The notes: generated by a model not told the origin, from the sequence alone. A stretch of 5,933 nucleotides of DNA from Alphaproteobacteria bacterium (GCA_020249025.1 JADCGM010000333.1:1-5933), one strand, 5' to 3'; numbered from the stretch's first letter, positions 1-5,613 are shown. Translations and numbers: made by a program.

Positions 1-169
1 ACGGATTGCGAGCCATACCAGCTGCGGTTTTGGCGCGGGCGAACGAGCGCTAGTCCCCTGATGCCGGCGCGACCCTGGATCCTGGGTTGAACCGCCGCGA
101 TCTCGGCCGCGGCGCCGCTCGGTACACAAGTCGATCCGTGATCCCGGACCGCAAATCGGCTCTTGCATA
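1..169. other. Left-edge region without a supported gene
   Basis: No reading frame here has convincing coding character. On the plus strand all three frames open at the left edge close early (stops at 51-53, 59-61 and 88-90), so the tail of an upstream gene could end there, but none of the short tails is recognisable. A 16-bp near-palindrome lies at 72-87 (ACCC and GGGT arms around GGATCC, one T/T mismatch pair). It lacks a T-run and would be a poor terminator. The composition becomes A/T-richer towards 160-205, where the promoter of the next operon lies. Confidence 0.5.
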
Positions 170-191
170 TAGTTCGACATCAAACTAAATA
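163..191 (+). promoter_or_regulatory. Putative sigma70-type promoter of the nitroreductase-marR operon
   Basis: A TTGCAT hexamer (163-168) and a TAAATA hexamer (186-191) are separated by exactly 17 bp, in the most A/T-rich stretch of the region. The -35 matches the consensus only in its TTG and the -10 in four of six positions, so the call rests on spacing, composition and position. Transcription would start near 197-200, giving a very short leader before the ribosome binding site at 211-214. The 18-bp dyad at 170-187 fills the spacer, an arrangement expected for repression. Confidence 0.45.
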
Positions 192-205
192 ATTCGCTGT
201 CAAAC
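170..205. promoter_or_regulatory. Putative MarR operator: 18-bp dyad plus second copy 20 bp away
   Basis: Positions 170-187 read TAGTTCGACATCAAACTA, in which seven of nine symmetric pairs are complementary. Size and A/T-rich arms are typical of MarR-family operators. The core at 173-185 (TTCGACATCAAAC) is repeated at 193-205 (TTCGCTGTCAAAC), matching at 10 of 13 positions. The 20-bp period, about two helical turns, would put two dimers on the same DNA face. The second copy is much less symmetric and is probably the weaker site. The first overlaps the promoter spacer and the second the expected transcription start. Binding by the MarR protein encoded at 1360-1809 is an inference from operon context. 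Confidence 0.6.
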
Positions 206-210
206 ATCAT

Positions 211-214
211 GGAG
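211..214 (+). promoter_or_regulatory. Ribosome binding site that selects the ATG at 221
   Basis: GGAG at 211-214 lies six bases before the ATG at 221 and actually overlaps the alternative ATG at 209. Nothing resembling a Shine-Dalgarno precedes 209. The ATG at 221 is therefore preferred, and it places the twin-arginine motif directly at the N-terminus, as Tat signals require. Confidence 0.7.
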
Positions 215-220
215 TCGACA

Positions 221-1363
221 ATGCCTAGCCGCCGCCGCTTCCTGCAACTGTCCGCAGCCATGCCTGTCGCCGCAGTGCTTGCCTCGGCGGCGGGGTGCGC
301 GCCGGCTGCCGACCCGGCGGCGGCCTGGCGCGATCCGGGCCAGGGTGAAGCCGACATCCGCCGTTTCGCGCTGGCCTGGGCGATCCTCGCCCCCAACCCG
401 CACAACAAGCAGCCCTGGCTGGTGCAGCTTCTGGGCGACGACCGGATCCTGTTGCGCGCCGATCTCGCCCGGCTGCTTCCCGAAACCGACCCCTTCGACC
501 GTCAGATTGTCCTCGGCTTCGGCGCGTTCCTCGAGCTGCTCGAGATGGCGGCAGCATCGAAGGGCTGGCGCGTCGAAACCCGGCTCTGGCCCGAGGGCGA
601 GCCGGCACCGCGTCTCGATGCGCGCCCGGTCGCCGAAGTGCGCTTCGTCCGTGACCCCGGTGTCCGCGCCGACCCGCTGTTCGCACAGGCGCTGACCCGC
701 CGCACCAACCGCGCACCCTATGACCGCAACCGCACGGTCGCCGCGGCCGATCTCGAAGCATTGGCGGCTGCCGCCCGACCGGGAGTGACCGCGGGCTCGA
801 CCGCCGCCCCCGACGCCGTCGCCGCGCTTCGTCCAATCGTTCTCGAAGGCTACCGGATCGAGGCGGAGACGCCGGGCCCCTATCGCGAGAATGTCGAGGC
901 GATGCGCATCGGCGCGGCCGAGGTCGCGCGCTATCGCGATGGCATCTCGCTCACCGGTCCTGTGATTGAGGCCGGCCGCCTGCTCGGCCTCGTCTCGCGC
1001 GAAGACTTCCTGCGCCCCGACAGCTTCGCGCGCGACGAGTTCGCCAAGGGCGGCGACGCCTGGGCCGAGACTTCGATGGCGTTCGCCTGGTTGGTGACGC
1101 CCGGCGACAGCCGTACCGACCAGATTGCCGCGGGCCGCGCCTATCTGCGCCTCAACCTGCTGGCGACGCGACAGGGTCTGGCGCTACAGCCATGGAGTCA
1201 GGTGCTTCAGGAATATCCGGCCATGCGTGACGCCTATCTCCGCATTCATCGCACGCTCGGGATCGCGCCGCCGGCGCGACTCCAGATGCTTGTCCGCCTC
1301 GGCCATGCCGAGACGCCGCCGCCCGCCCCGCGGCGCGGCCTTGCGGCGCACATCGTCGCATGA
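221..1363 (+). CDS. Tat-exported nitroreductase-fold (Acg-like) flavoprotein
   Basis: The 380-residue product begins with a twin-arginine signal: S3-R-R-R-F-L-Q9 fits the Tat consensus, followed by a hydrophobic stretch (about 10-24) and A-A-G-C26, a possible but imperfect lipobox. Export as a folded, cofactor-loaded protein, perhaps lipid-anchored, is inferred. Residues 57-66 (APNPHNKQPW) match the FMN-contacting signature of the nitroreductase superfamily, especially the large Acg-like branch known from mycobacteria. RRTNR at 160-164 and the C-terminal LVRLGHAETPPPAPRR are further family hallmarks. Two nitroreductase-like halves would explain a length nearly twice that of classical enzymes. 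Family members bind FMN and may reduce nitro compounds or quinones, or just store flavin; the substrate is not predictable. The stop overlaps the marR start by 4 bp, so the two are co-translated. The in-frame ATG at 209 is a weaker start. Confidence 0.85.
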   Translation: MPSRRRFLQLSAAMPVAAVLASAAGCAPAADPAAAWRDPGQGEADIRRFALAWAILAPNPHNKQPWLVQLLGDDRILLRADLARLLPETDPFDRQIVLGFGAFLELLEMAAASKGWRVETRLWPEGEPAPRLDARPVAEVRFVRDPGVRADPLFAQALTRRTNRAPYDRNRTVAAADLEALAAAARPGVTAGSTAAPDAVAALRPIVLEGYRIEAETPGPYRENVEAMRIGAAEVARYRDGISLTGPVIEAGRLLGLVSREDFLRPDSFARDEFAKGGDAWAETSMAFAWLVTPGDSRTDQIAAGRAYLRLNLLATRQGLALQPWSQVLQEYPAMRDAYLRIHRTLGIAPPARLQMLVRLGHAETPPPAPRRGLAAHIVA

Positions 1364-1809
1364 CCCCGCGTCAGTTCGTGCTTCACACGCTGCTGACCGA
1401 GATCAATATCGCGTCGCATCTCATTCTCAACCGGTTCGAGCGGCTGGCCCCGGGCGGCCTCACCGAGCCCCAGTTCGGGGTCCTCAACCACTTCGCGCGG
1501 CTGAAAAAGCCAGCCGAGTCGCCCAGCCATCTGGCGCGCGCCTTCCAAGTGTCGAAAGGGACGATGACCAATACGCTGCAGCGGCTGGAAGCGCGCGGCT
1601 ATGTGATGATCGAGCCCGATCCCGACGACGGACGCGCCAAGATCGTCCGGCCGACCGCGGCCGGCCTGCTGGCGCGGGACGCCGCGCTCGCCGAGATCAG
1701 TCCGGCGTTCGAACCGCTGTTCGAGAATGTCACGACTGCGGAACTGGAGGCGATGCTGCCGCTGCTCCGCAAGCTGCGCTTTGCACTCGACGACGCGCCG
1801 GACCGGTAG
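1360..1809 (+). CDS. MarR-family winged-helix transcriptional regulator
   Basis: The 149-residue product has the MarR layout: an N-terminal dimerisation helix (about 3-28), a helix-turn-helix (about 55-79, including SHLARAFQVSKGTMTNTLQRL split over two helices) and a beta wing (80-98) with the hallmark D-x-D-D-G-R (87-92), then C-terminal dimerisation helices (about 104-144). MarR proteins bind dyad operators as dimers and release DNA on binding a small, often phenolic, ligand. There are no cysteines, so thiol-oxidation sensing of the OhrR type is excluded. No Shine-Dalgarno precedes the ATG; it sits in an ATGA overlap with the nitroreductase gene, so translation is probably coupled. The likely target is the dyad at 170-205, giving autoregulation of the pair. 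It converges on the gene ending at 1820, with a 10-bp gap. Confidence 0.92.
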   Translation: MTPRQFVLHTLLTEINIASHLILNRFERLAPGGLTEPQFGVLNHFARLKKPAESPSHLARAFQVSKGTMTNTLQRLEARGYVMIEPDPDDGRAKIVRPTAAGLLARDAALAEISPAFEPLFENVTTAELEAMLPLLRKLRFALDDAPDR

Positions 1810-1819
1810 GCCGATGCGG

Positions 1820-2161
1820 CTAGCGCCAGCCGGCGAGCCGCGCCTCGATCGACTCGAGCAGCGCCGCGACCTGGGCGGATGCCTCGCGGTGGCTGGCGAG
1901 CTCCGGCCCACCGAGAAGGGATTCGATTCGCTGCGCCCATTCCGCCTGCATCGCGGAGGCGGCCAGCGCGTCCGCCTCGGCATCGGCGTCGAACGCCGCG
2001 ATGGTCTTCAGCATCGGCATCAGCCAGGCCAGCCGCGCGTCGCTCATCGCCGCGCCCATCATCTTGTACGGATCGCGCGACAGCCCGTGCGCCTCGGCCT
2101 CGGCGACGAGCAACATGCGGTGGAGCTGGCGCAGCTCGGCGGACAGCGCGTCGGCGGACAT
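1820..2161 (-). CDS. Hypothetical small helical protein
   Basis: This 113-residue protein is not recognised. The frame is supported by a clean Shine-Dalgarno, GAGG at 2170-2167, five bases before the ATG, by its tight packing against the marR stop, and by high G/C in third codon positions. It is rich in Ala, Leu and Glu, has no Cys, and should form several amphipathic helices (about 3-25, 40-58, 61-83 and 88-111). It has no signal peptide or membrane segment, so it is probably cytosolic. The central part (residues 31-50, with PYKMM and ARLAWLMPM) is the most distinctive and would be the best search anchor. It diverges from the P450 gene across 123 bp, so the two could share regulation, but nothing ties it to P450 chemistry. 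Confidence 0.7.
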   Translation of the reverse strand: MSADALSAELRQLHRMLLVAEAEAHGLSRDPYKMMGAAMSDARLAWLMPMLKTIAAFDADAEADALAASAMQAEWAQRIESLLGGPELASHREASAQVAALLESIEARLAGWR

Positions 2162-2192
2162 CGAAACCTCGTGATCTGGGGCGGTCGGGCTT

Positions 2193-2204
2193 TGATCGGG
2201 ATCA
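2193..2204. promoter_or_regulatory. TGATC-GG-GATCA palindrome in a divergent intergenic region
   Basis: A perfect 5-bp inverted repeat with a 2-bp centre lies between the divergent genes starting at 2161 (minus) and 2285 (plus). A further TGATC at 2172-2176 is 21 bp upstream of the left arm, about two helical turns. The arrangement suggests an operator acting on one or both genes. No regulator for it is encoded nearby other than the MarR protein, whose likely operator looks different. Confidence 0.35.
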
Positions 2205-2244
2205 GCGCCGCGATCCTCTGAACTTGGCCAATATAGCCGGCGGG

Positions 2245-2265
2245 GCGGATGGCGCTAGCATCCGC
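2245..2265 (+). repeat. Perfect 7-bp inverted repeat in the P450 leader
   Basis: GCGGATG (2245-2251) and CATCCGC (2259-2265) are exact reverse complements around a 7-base spacer. The right arm ends six bases before the Shine-Dalgarno that starts at 2272. It could be an operator for a dimeric regulator, or a hairpin in the 5' leader of the mRNA affecting stability or ribosome access. An A/T-rich TATAGC at 2232-2237 just upstream could be a -10 element, which would put the repeat at the 5' end of the transcript, but no good -35 accompanies it. Confidence 0.5.
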
Positions 2266-2271
2266 AGCAAC

Positions 2272-2279
2272 AGGGGAGG
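2272..2279 (+). promoter_or_regulatory. Strong ribosome binding site fixing the P450 start at 2285
   Basis: AGGGGAGG ends five bases before the ATG at 2285 and is the strongest Shine-Dalgarno in the window. The in-frame ATG at 2249 lies upstream of this site and inside the inverted repeat, so translation from there would run through the ribosome binding site. It is rejected as the start. Confidence 0.85.
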
Positions 2280-2284
2280 CCAGC

Positions 2285-3601
2285 ATGCCCGACGCCAGCA
2301 CCAAATTTCCCGGCTTCTCGCGCGACACCCTCGACGACGCCATCGTCAATCCCGAGGTGATGGCGAACGAGGACGAGATCCACGGGCTCTATGCCAAGCT
2401 CCGGGCCGAGGACCCCGTCCACTGGACCGAGCCCAAGGGTTTCCGCCCGTTCTGGTCGCTGACGAAGCACGCCGACATCACCGCGGTCAGCAAGGCCAAC
2501 GATCGCTTCGTCAACTCGCTTCGCACCTATCTCGGGCCCATCGAGAGCGAGGAGTGGATCAAGAATACAACGGGCGACACCCACATCTTCCGCACCCTCG
2601 TCGATCTCGACGATCCCGAGCATATGAAGCTCCGCCGGCTGACCCACGAATGGTTCCTGCCGACGAACCTCCGCAAGCTCGAGGCGAAGATCGCCGAGAT
2701 CGCCAAGGCGCATGTCGACCGGATGGCGGCACTCGGGACGGAGTGCGACTTCGTCAACGAGGTGGCGCTCTGGTACCCGCTGCGGGTCATCATGATGCTC
2801 ATCGGCATTCCGGAATCGGACGAGCCGATGATGCTGAAGATGACGCAGGAGATCTTCGGCCCCGGCGATCCCGACGTCGTCGCGCGCTCCAACCTCATCA
2901 CCAAGGGGCCGAACGCCGTCGGCGGCTCGGGCGATCCGCAGATTGACCTGCTGGCGCTGGCGCAGGAGTTCTTCCGCTATTTCGGCGCGATCACCGCCGA
3001 CCGCCGCGCCAATCCGCGCGACGATCTGGCGACCGTCATCGCCAACGGCCGGATCGACGACGCGGCCATCGGCGAGCTGCAGGCGATGAGCTACTACGTC
3101 ATCGCCGCGACCGCTGGCCACGACACCACCAGTTCCACCGTGTCGGGCGGGCTGCTCGGGCTGCTGCGCAATCCGGGCGAGCTGGCGAAGCTGAAGGCCG
3201 ATCCGGGCCTCATCCCCTCCTTCGTCGAGGAGTCGATCCGCTGGGTGACGCCGGTAAAGCATTTCATGCGCACCTGCGTCGAAGACACCAAGGTCGGTGG
3301 GAAGACCATCCGCGCCGGCGAGGCGCTGGCGCTGTTCTACTGGTCGGCGAACCGCGACGAGGCGGTGTTCGACGATCCCTTCGCCTTCCGTGTCGACCGC
3401 AAGCCCAACCCGCACATCGCCTTCGGCCACGGCGTCCACCTCTGCCTCGGCCTGCATCTGGCGCGGCTGGAGATGCGGATCCTGTTCGAGGAGTTGCTGA
3501 GGCGGATCGACCGGATCGAGCTCGCGGGCGAACCGAAGAACACCAAGGCGAATTTCGTCAGCGGCCTGAAAACCCTGCCGGTGCGCTTTCAGATGCGGTA
3601 G
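2285..3601 (+). CDS. Cytochrome P450, CYP108-like monooxygenase
   Basis: This soluble bacterial class I P450 is 438 residues long, a full-length size. All signatures are present: the C-helix H113-M-K-L-R117, the I-helix oxygen-activation motif A277-G-H-D-T-T282, the K-helix E316-S-I-R319, and the heme loop F380-G-H-G-V-H-L-C387-L-G with C387 as thiolate ligand. From memory, it resembles P450terp (CYP108A1, alpha-terpineol hydroxylase) along its length: for example YYVIAATAGHDTTSS, the PVKHFMRT stretch after the K-helix and SANRDEAVF. CYP108D1 of Novosphingobium aromaticivorans is another family member. A terpene or alkyl-aromatic substrate is therefore the best guess, but P450 substrates cannot be assigned from motifs. 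It needs a ferredoxin and reductase; neither is encoded here. It appears monocistronic, with inverted repeats in its upstream region. Its 3' end overlaps the convergent toxin gene by 13 bp. Confidence 0.95.
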   Translation: MPDASTKFPGFSRDTLDDAIVNPEVMANEDEIHGLYAKLRAEDPVHWTEPKGFRPFWSLTKHADITAVSKANDRFVNSLRTYLGPIESEEWIKNTTGDTHIFRTLVDLDDPEHMKLRRLTHEWFLPTNLRKLEAKIAEIAKAHVDRMAALGTECDFVNEVALWYPLRVIMMLIGIPESDEPMMLKMTQEIFGPGDPDVVARSNLITKGPNAVGGSGDPQIDLLALAQEFFRYFGAITADRRANPRDDLATVIANGRIDDAAIGELQAMSYYVIAATAGHDTTSSTVSGGLLGLLRNPGELAKLKADPGLIPSFVEESIRWVTPVKHFMRTCVEDTKVGGKTIRAGEALALFYWSANRDEAVFDDPFAFRVDRKPNPHIAFGHGVHLCLGLHLARLEMRILFEELLRRIDRIELAGEPKNTKANFVSGLKTLPVRFQMR

Positions 3602-3882
3602 CCGGCCTCGCGCTCGTGGCGGACGGCGAGAATCAGGACATGCGCCGCGTCGATCCGATAGCGGACGACATAGGCTGACCGGCCGACGCGCACGACGCGC
3701 TCGCGATAGGACGGCTCGAATCCGGGGACGGGACGCCCGATGTGCGGATTCGCCTCCAACGGCCTGACGCCGTCGCGGATCGCGGTCACGACGCGCCGTG
3801 CAGCGCTGTCGTCCTTCGTTCCCAGAAAGGCGCGGAACCGGTCGAGATCGGCGACGGCGACCGGCGTCCAGATCAGCCGCAT
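3589..3882 (-). CDS. ParE/RelE-superfamily toxin of a type II toxin-antitoxin module
   Basis: The 97-residue product has the size and pattern of the ParE/RelE fold: an N-terminal strand and W-T-P-x-A entry (5-9), helices (about 10-41), N45-P-H-I-G-R-P51, then Y59-R-E followed by strands including Y71-V-V-R-Y75 and the C-terminal V87-R-H-E-R-E. The R-H-x-R-E ending and G-R-P turn are common in ParE-like members. ParE toxins poison DNA gyrase, while RelE toxins cut ribosome-bound mRNA; which applies here is not decided by sequence. The ATG overlaps the antitoxin 3' end by 10 bp and lacks a Shine-Dalgarno, so synthesis is probably coupled to antitoxin translation, as in many such pairs. The gene looks intact. 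Its last 13 bp overlap the end of the convergent P450 gene. Confidence 0.88.
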   Translation of the reverse strand: MRLIWTPVAVADLDRFRAFLGTKDDSAARRVVTAIRDGVRPLEANPHIGRPVPGFEPSYRERVVRVGRSAYVVRYRIDAAHVLILAVRHEREAGYRI

Positions 3883-4154
3883 CGAGCCGGCGGCGGCGGA
3901 ACATTCTCGCCTGCCGAAAGCCGGGTCAGCCAGGCGTCGACCTCGTCACCGGGCACATGAACGCCCGTCGCATCGAAGGCCGCCGCTGCGTCGAGGGTCG
4001 CCCGGTCGAGTTCGGCCCGGTGCTCCGCCTTGACGACATATTCGGCGACCGCCTCGCGCAGCACGCCGTGCGTCGTCCGCCCCTGCGCCTTGGCGATTTG
4101 CTCGACCCGGGCCTTGAGCTCGGGGTCGAGCTTGATGCTGGTCGGCTTGGTCAC
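3873..4154 (-). CDS. CopG/ParD-like ribbon-helix-helix antitoxin (GTG start)
   Basis: From the GTG at 4154 the product is 93 residues. Residues 4-10 (PTSIKLD) form the DNA-binding ribbon strand, 11-24 and 28-43 the two helices of a ribbon-helix-helix domain. The tail, with V67-P-G-D-E-V-D-A-W-L-T-R-L followed by a Pro-rich end, is the typical toxin-binding segment of CopG-type antitoxins paired with ParE/RelE toxins. The GTG is chosen because CGGAG lies six bases upstream and the RHH strand then sits at the very N-terminus; an ATG at 4208 would add 18 low-complexity Gly/Arg residues and swallow the operator. It precedes and overlaps the toxin gene, the standard antitoxin-first order. It likely neutralises the toxin and represses the pair by binding the palindrome at 4174-4184. 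Confidence 0.87.
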   Translation of the reverse strand: MTKPTSIKLDPELKARVEQIAKAQGRTTHGVLREAVAEYVVKAEHRAELDRATLDAAAAFDATGVHVPGDEVDAWLTRLSAGENVPPPPARCG

Positions 4155-4160
4155 ATCGCG

Positions 4161-4165
4161 CTCCG
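4161..4165 (-). promoter_or_regulatory. Ribosome binding site of the antitoxin
   Basis: On the minus strand CGGAG is followed by six bases and GTG. The ATG visible one base upstream of this GTG is in another frame and is immediately followed by TGA, so it is not a start. The site decides the GTG start at 4154. Confidence 0.7.
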
Positions 4166-4173
4166 GTTGTGCG

Positions 4174-4184
4174 AGGTAATACCT
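4174..4184. promoter_or_regulatory. Palindrome AGGTA-A-TACCT, likely antitoxin operator
   Basis: A perfect 5-bp inverted repeat with a single central base lies 20 bp upstream of the antitoxin start, within the 63-bp gap after the permease gene. Short A/T-containing dyads like this, overlapping the promoter, are the usual autoregulatory sites of ribbon-helix-helix antitoxins. On the minus strand TTGCAC (4208-4203) and TAGGTA (4185-4180) are spaced 17 bp and could be a weak promoter whose -10 overlaps the palindrome. The hexamer matches are poor, so the promoter is tentative. Confidence 0.5.
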
Positions 4185-4217
4185 ACCCCCACCGCGGCCC
4201 GCGTGCAAGCGCGCCCG

Positions 4218-5513
4218 CTAGGCCTCGCGCCCGACCGACTCGTCGACGAAGCCCGTGCGCAGCATCCACCAGTAGAGCGCGATGCCGGGCAGCGCCGCGG
4301 CCGTCGTCAGCAGGTAGAAGTCGACGAAGCCGACGATCTTGATGAGGTCGCCCGCCGACAGCGCGGTCAGCACACGGCCCGCCACGCTCGCCGCCGCCGA
4401 AATCAGCGCGAACTGCGCCGCGGTGAAGCGCAGGTCGCACAGCGCCGAGAAATAGGCGACGACGGCGACGCCGCCGATGCCGCTGGCGAAATTCTCGAAG
4501 CCGACGGCCGCCGCCATCGCCCAGACATTGTTGCCGACGACCGCGAGCCCGGCGAACGACAGGTTGGAGATCGCCATGAGCACAAGGCTGAGGAACACCG
4601 CGCGCTTCATGCCGAGCCGGGCATAGACGACCCCGCCGACGAAGATGCCGATCATCAACGCCCACCAGCCGATGCCGACGTCGTAGACGGCGATCTCGGT
4701 CTTGGTGAAGCCGAGCTCCTTGAAAAAGGGCCGCAGCGTCAGGTTGGCGAGCGTGTCGCCGATCTTGTGGACAAGGATGAAGGCGAGGACGAGCCACGCG
4801 CCCGAGCGGGTGAAGAAATCGAGGAAGGGGCCGACGATTGACTGGACGAGGCCCGGGCCGCCGGCCTTCTTCACCTCCGCCGGCTCGCGCTCGGGCTCGC
4901 CCATGACGAGCGCGGTCACCATCCCGAACAGCGCGAAGGCCGAGCAGGCGATATAGGCGGTTGGCCAGTCATAGGCCTCGGCGAGGATGAGCGCCAATGC
5001 GCCGGCGACGCCGTTGCCGATGCGCCAGCCATATTGCGACATGCCCGAGCCGATGCCGAGCTGCTCGGGCTTCAGCAGTTCGATGCGGTAGCCGTCGATG
5101 ACGATGTCGTAGGTCGCGCCGGCGATGCCGACGAGAAGGGCGGCGAAAGCGGTCGCCGCCAGGCCTTCGGACGGCGGATTCATCGCGAGGTTGATCACCG
5201 CGGCGATCACCAGCAGCCCGGCGACGAGCATCCACGATACGCGCCGTCCCATCCGGTGCAGTACCGGGATGCGGACGCCCTCGATGATCCAGGCCCAGAG
5301 GAATTTGGCGTTGTAGGGCAGCAGCACCAGCGCGAAGGCGGTCACCGCCTTGATGTCGATGTTCTCGTCGGCGAGCCAGCTGGCGAGCGTCGCCGCGATC
5401 ATCGTGAATGGAAAGCCCGAGGAGATGCCGAGCGCCAGCGCGGCCAGCGGGGCGGGCTTCAGATATTCGGCGAGCGCGGTGAAAAAGCCCCGCTTCGCTG
5501 CGACATCGACCAT
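4218..5513 (-). CDS. AmpG-family muropeptide MFS permease
   Basis: The 431-residue polytopic membrane protein should have about 12 transmembrane segments, the basic major facilitator core; E. coli AmpG is longer at 491. AmpG hallmarks are clear: L28-G-I-S-S-G-F-P near the first helix, L64-L-P-Y-N-A-K-F-L-W, G89-R-R, A134-T-Y-D-I-V-I-D-G-Y-R-I-E145, L267-G-F-T-K-T-E-I and E340-N-F-A-S-G-I-G-G, followed by a helix ending in C-D-L-R-F-T-A-A-Q. AmpG imports anhydromuropeptides from periplasm to cytosol for wall recycling, which in some bacteria also feeds beta-lactamase induction. No ampD, ampR or beta-lactamase lies in the window, so that link is not shown, and paralogues with other cargo exist. 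GGGGGAG (5524-5518) lies four bases before the ATG. The toxin-antitoxin pair follows on the same strand after 63 bp with its own apparent operator. Confidence 0.9.
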   Translation of the reverse strand: MVDVAAKRGFFTALAEYLKPAPLAALALGISSGFPFTMIAATLASWLADENIDIKAVTAFALVLLPYNAKFLWAWIIEGVRIPVLHRMGRRVSWMLVAGLLVIAAVINLAMNPPSEGLAATAFAALLVGIAGATYDIVIDGYRIELLKPEQLGIGSGMSQYGWRIGNGVAGALALILAEAYDWPTAYIACSAFALFGMVTALVMGEPEREPAEVKKAGGPGLVQSIVGPFLDFFTRSGAWLVLAFILVHKIGDTLANLTLRPFFKELGFTKTEIAVYDVGIGWWALMIGIFVGGVVYARLGMKRAVFLSLVLMAISNLSFAGLAVVGNNVWAMAAAVGFENFASGIGGVAVVAYFSALCDLRFTAAQFALISAAASVAGRVLTALSAGDLIKIVGFVDFYLLTTAAALPGIALYWWMLRTGFVDESVGREA

Positions 5514-5538
5514 GAAGCTCCCCCGCTCACGCCCCGAA

Positions 5539-5556
5539 CCCCTGTCACGTTAGGGG
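5539..5556. repeat. CCCCT/AGGGG inverted repeat in a divergent promoter region
   Basis: CCCCT (5539-5543) and AGGGG (5552-5556) flank eight bases in the 100-bp spacer between the divergent permease (start 5513) and Rieske oxygenase (start 5614). It lies near the permease gene's presumed 5' leader and could be an operator or a leader hairpin. Five-base G/C arms are not rare in DNA of this composition, so the support is modest. No convincing -35/-10 pair was found for either gene. Confidence 0.3.
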
Positions 5557-5600
5557 CTTGGCCGCGCCGGCGTCAAAGAGCAAAACGGCGGAACAACAAG

Positions 5601-5610
5601 CGAGCGCTCG
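5601..5610. repeat. Perfect palindrome CGAGCGCTCG just before the Rieske gene start
   Basis: This 10-bp self-complementary sequence ends three bases before the ATG at 5614, where a ribosome binding site is expected. It could be a protein site or a chance G/C-rich palindrome. The only Shine-Dalgarno-like bases are the GAG at 5602-5604 inside it, nine bases from the ATG, so initiation looks weak. Confidence 0.3.
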
Positions 5611-5613
5611 ATC

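Noticed and set aside
72..87. ACCC-GGATCC-GGGT near-palindrome as a terminator of an upstream gene
   Set aside because: No loop of useful size and no T-run; no upstream gene end can be established.
1817..1832. CGGCT/AGCCG hairpin between the marR and hypothetical genes as a bidirectional terminator
   Set aside because: The stem is only five pairs with no T-run on either side, and it overlaps the stop codon of the minus-strand gene. It is too weak to call in DNA of this composition.
2249..2284. Upstream ATG start for the P450
   Set aside because: The strong AGGGGAGG at 2272-2279 is correctly spaced only for the ATG at 2285, and the extra 12 residues lie within the inverted repeat and the ribosome binding site.
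2255..3904. 549-codon open frame on the minus strand opposite the P450
   Set aside because: It lies antisense to a P450 with every family motif intact. Its product is a low-complexity Arg/Asp/Gly-rich sequence with no recognisable domain, as expected for a shadow frame in GC-rich DNA.
4155..4208. N-terminal extension of the antitoxin to an ATG at 4208
   Set aside because: It adds Gly/Arg-rich residues unlike the family, covers the operator palindrome and lacks a ribosome binding site, while the GTG at 4154 has one.
3798..4841. 347-codon open frame on the plus strand across the toxin-antitoxin and permease genes
   Set aside because: It is antisense to three well-supported genes. Its Arg/Asp/Glu-rich product is a composition artefact and no ribosome binding site supports it.
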